Shown here piece after piece: positions 5,934 to 6,053 of a stretch of 6,053 bases of DNA. Both the position numbers and the translations under genes were made by a program. Below the pieces are notes generated by a model. The model was not told the origin of the DNA and did not search any database. It saw nothing but the letters and a program-made list of their open reading frames with translations. Numbering within the stretch: the stretch's first letter is position 1; each line of letters opens with the position of its first letter. The stretch is from CAG-390 sp964384555. Its GTDB lineage: Bacteria > Bacillota > Clostridia > Oscillospirales > CAG-272. Location: contig CAYLLA010000070.1 in assembly GCA_964384555.1 (NCBI GenBank), positions 1-6,053 on the forward strand. Direction: 5' to 3'.

Positions 5934-5952
5934 GGGCGACCTGTGGTCGCCC
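5934..5952. repeat. Palindrome GGGCGACC-TGT-GGTCGCCC
   Basis: A perfect 8-bp inverted repeat with a 3-nt loop. The arms are identical to the core of the 2947-2977 palindrome. The flanks differ, so only the core is shared. It lies ~40 bp beyond the distal end of the right repeat array. No T tract follows on either strand. Confidence 0.7.
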
Positions 5953-6011
5953 GCAACGATGGATATCGCAATCGTTTACAGCTGTAGGTGAAAGATGCGA
6001 CTCTTGTCAAG

Positions 6012-6049
6012 CCTTCTCCAGTGGGAGAAGGTGTCAGCCGCAGGCTGAC
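6012..6049. repeat. Two adjacent hairpins at the right edge
   Basis: CCTTCTCC (6012-6019) pairs with GGAGAAGG (6024-6031) around AGTG. Directly after it GTCAGCC (6033-6039) pairs with GGCTGAC (6043-6049) around GCA. Paired hairpins of this kind, with CCTTCTCC followed by a second stem and then GACGGAT, are to my recollection common intergenic repeats in gut Clostridia genomes. The element probably continues beyond the window. Confidence 0.6.
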
Positions 6050-6053
6050 GGAT

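Noticed and set aside
5984..6013. A second promoter for gyrA: TTGACA at 6004-6009 on the minus strand
   Set aside because: The -35 is perfect, but the sequence 17 bp downstream (CTACAG) is a poor -10, and it lies more than 340 bp from the gyrA start.

Overview
The window most likely comes from a Gram-positive gut-type Clostridia genome (Oscillospiraceae/Ruminococcaceae-like). The gyrase A subunit has the Clostridia-style 'PPAAYRYTEAR' active-site context. There is a membrane-anchored RNase Y and a lipoprotein. Ribosome binding sites are strong AGGAGG-type, coding DNA is fairly GC-rich, and the spacers are AT-richer and full of short palindromes. The taxonomic call is an inference from sequence style, not from a search.

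All three genes lie on the minus strand, so transcription runs right to left. From the right: 5644-6053 is a gene-free spacer with palindromes and two copies of a ~110 bp repeat. gyrA (3082-5643, GTG start) is complete and encodes an 853-residue DNA gyrase A subunit. 2881-3081 is a spacer with several hairpins. 2038-2880 is an unrecognised 280-residue lipoprotein. 1356-2037 is a 682 bp spacer with a long perfect hairpin behind the lipoprotein gene, four copies (one truncated) of the same ~112 bp repeat, a second hairpin and a near-consensus sigma-A promoter. rny (RNase Y) starts at 1355 and runs off the left edge after 451 codons, lacking roughly the last 70 residues.

gyrA (DNA supercoiling) and rny (mRNA decay) are housekeeping genes, and nothing visible links the lipoprotein to either. 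The most interesting feature is in the spacers. The rny and gyrA genes are each preceded by an array of the same repeat, in the same orientation relative to the gene. Each array has a similar gene-proximal hairpin (same 12-nt loop apart from one base, with compensatory stem changes) and a similar gene-distal end (AAATTTTGCTT-like). This looks like a mobile or recombinogenic intergenic element family with conserved ends. A regulatory role is possible but not shown.

The GyrA quinolone-resistance region reads HPHGDASVYG. Both positions that normally anchor the drug (E. coli Ser83 and Asp87) are replaced, by Ala and Gly. I found no tRNA, rRNA, CRISPR array, transposase or obvious multi-gene defence system.
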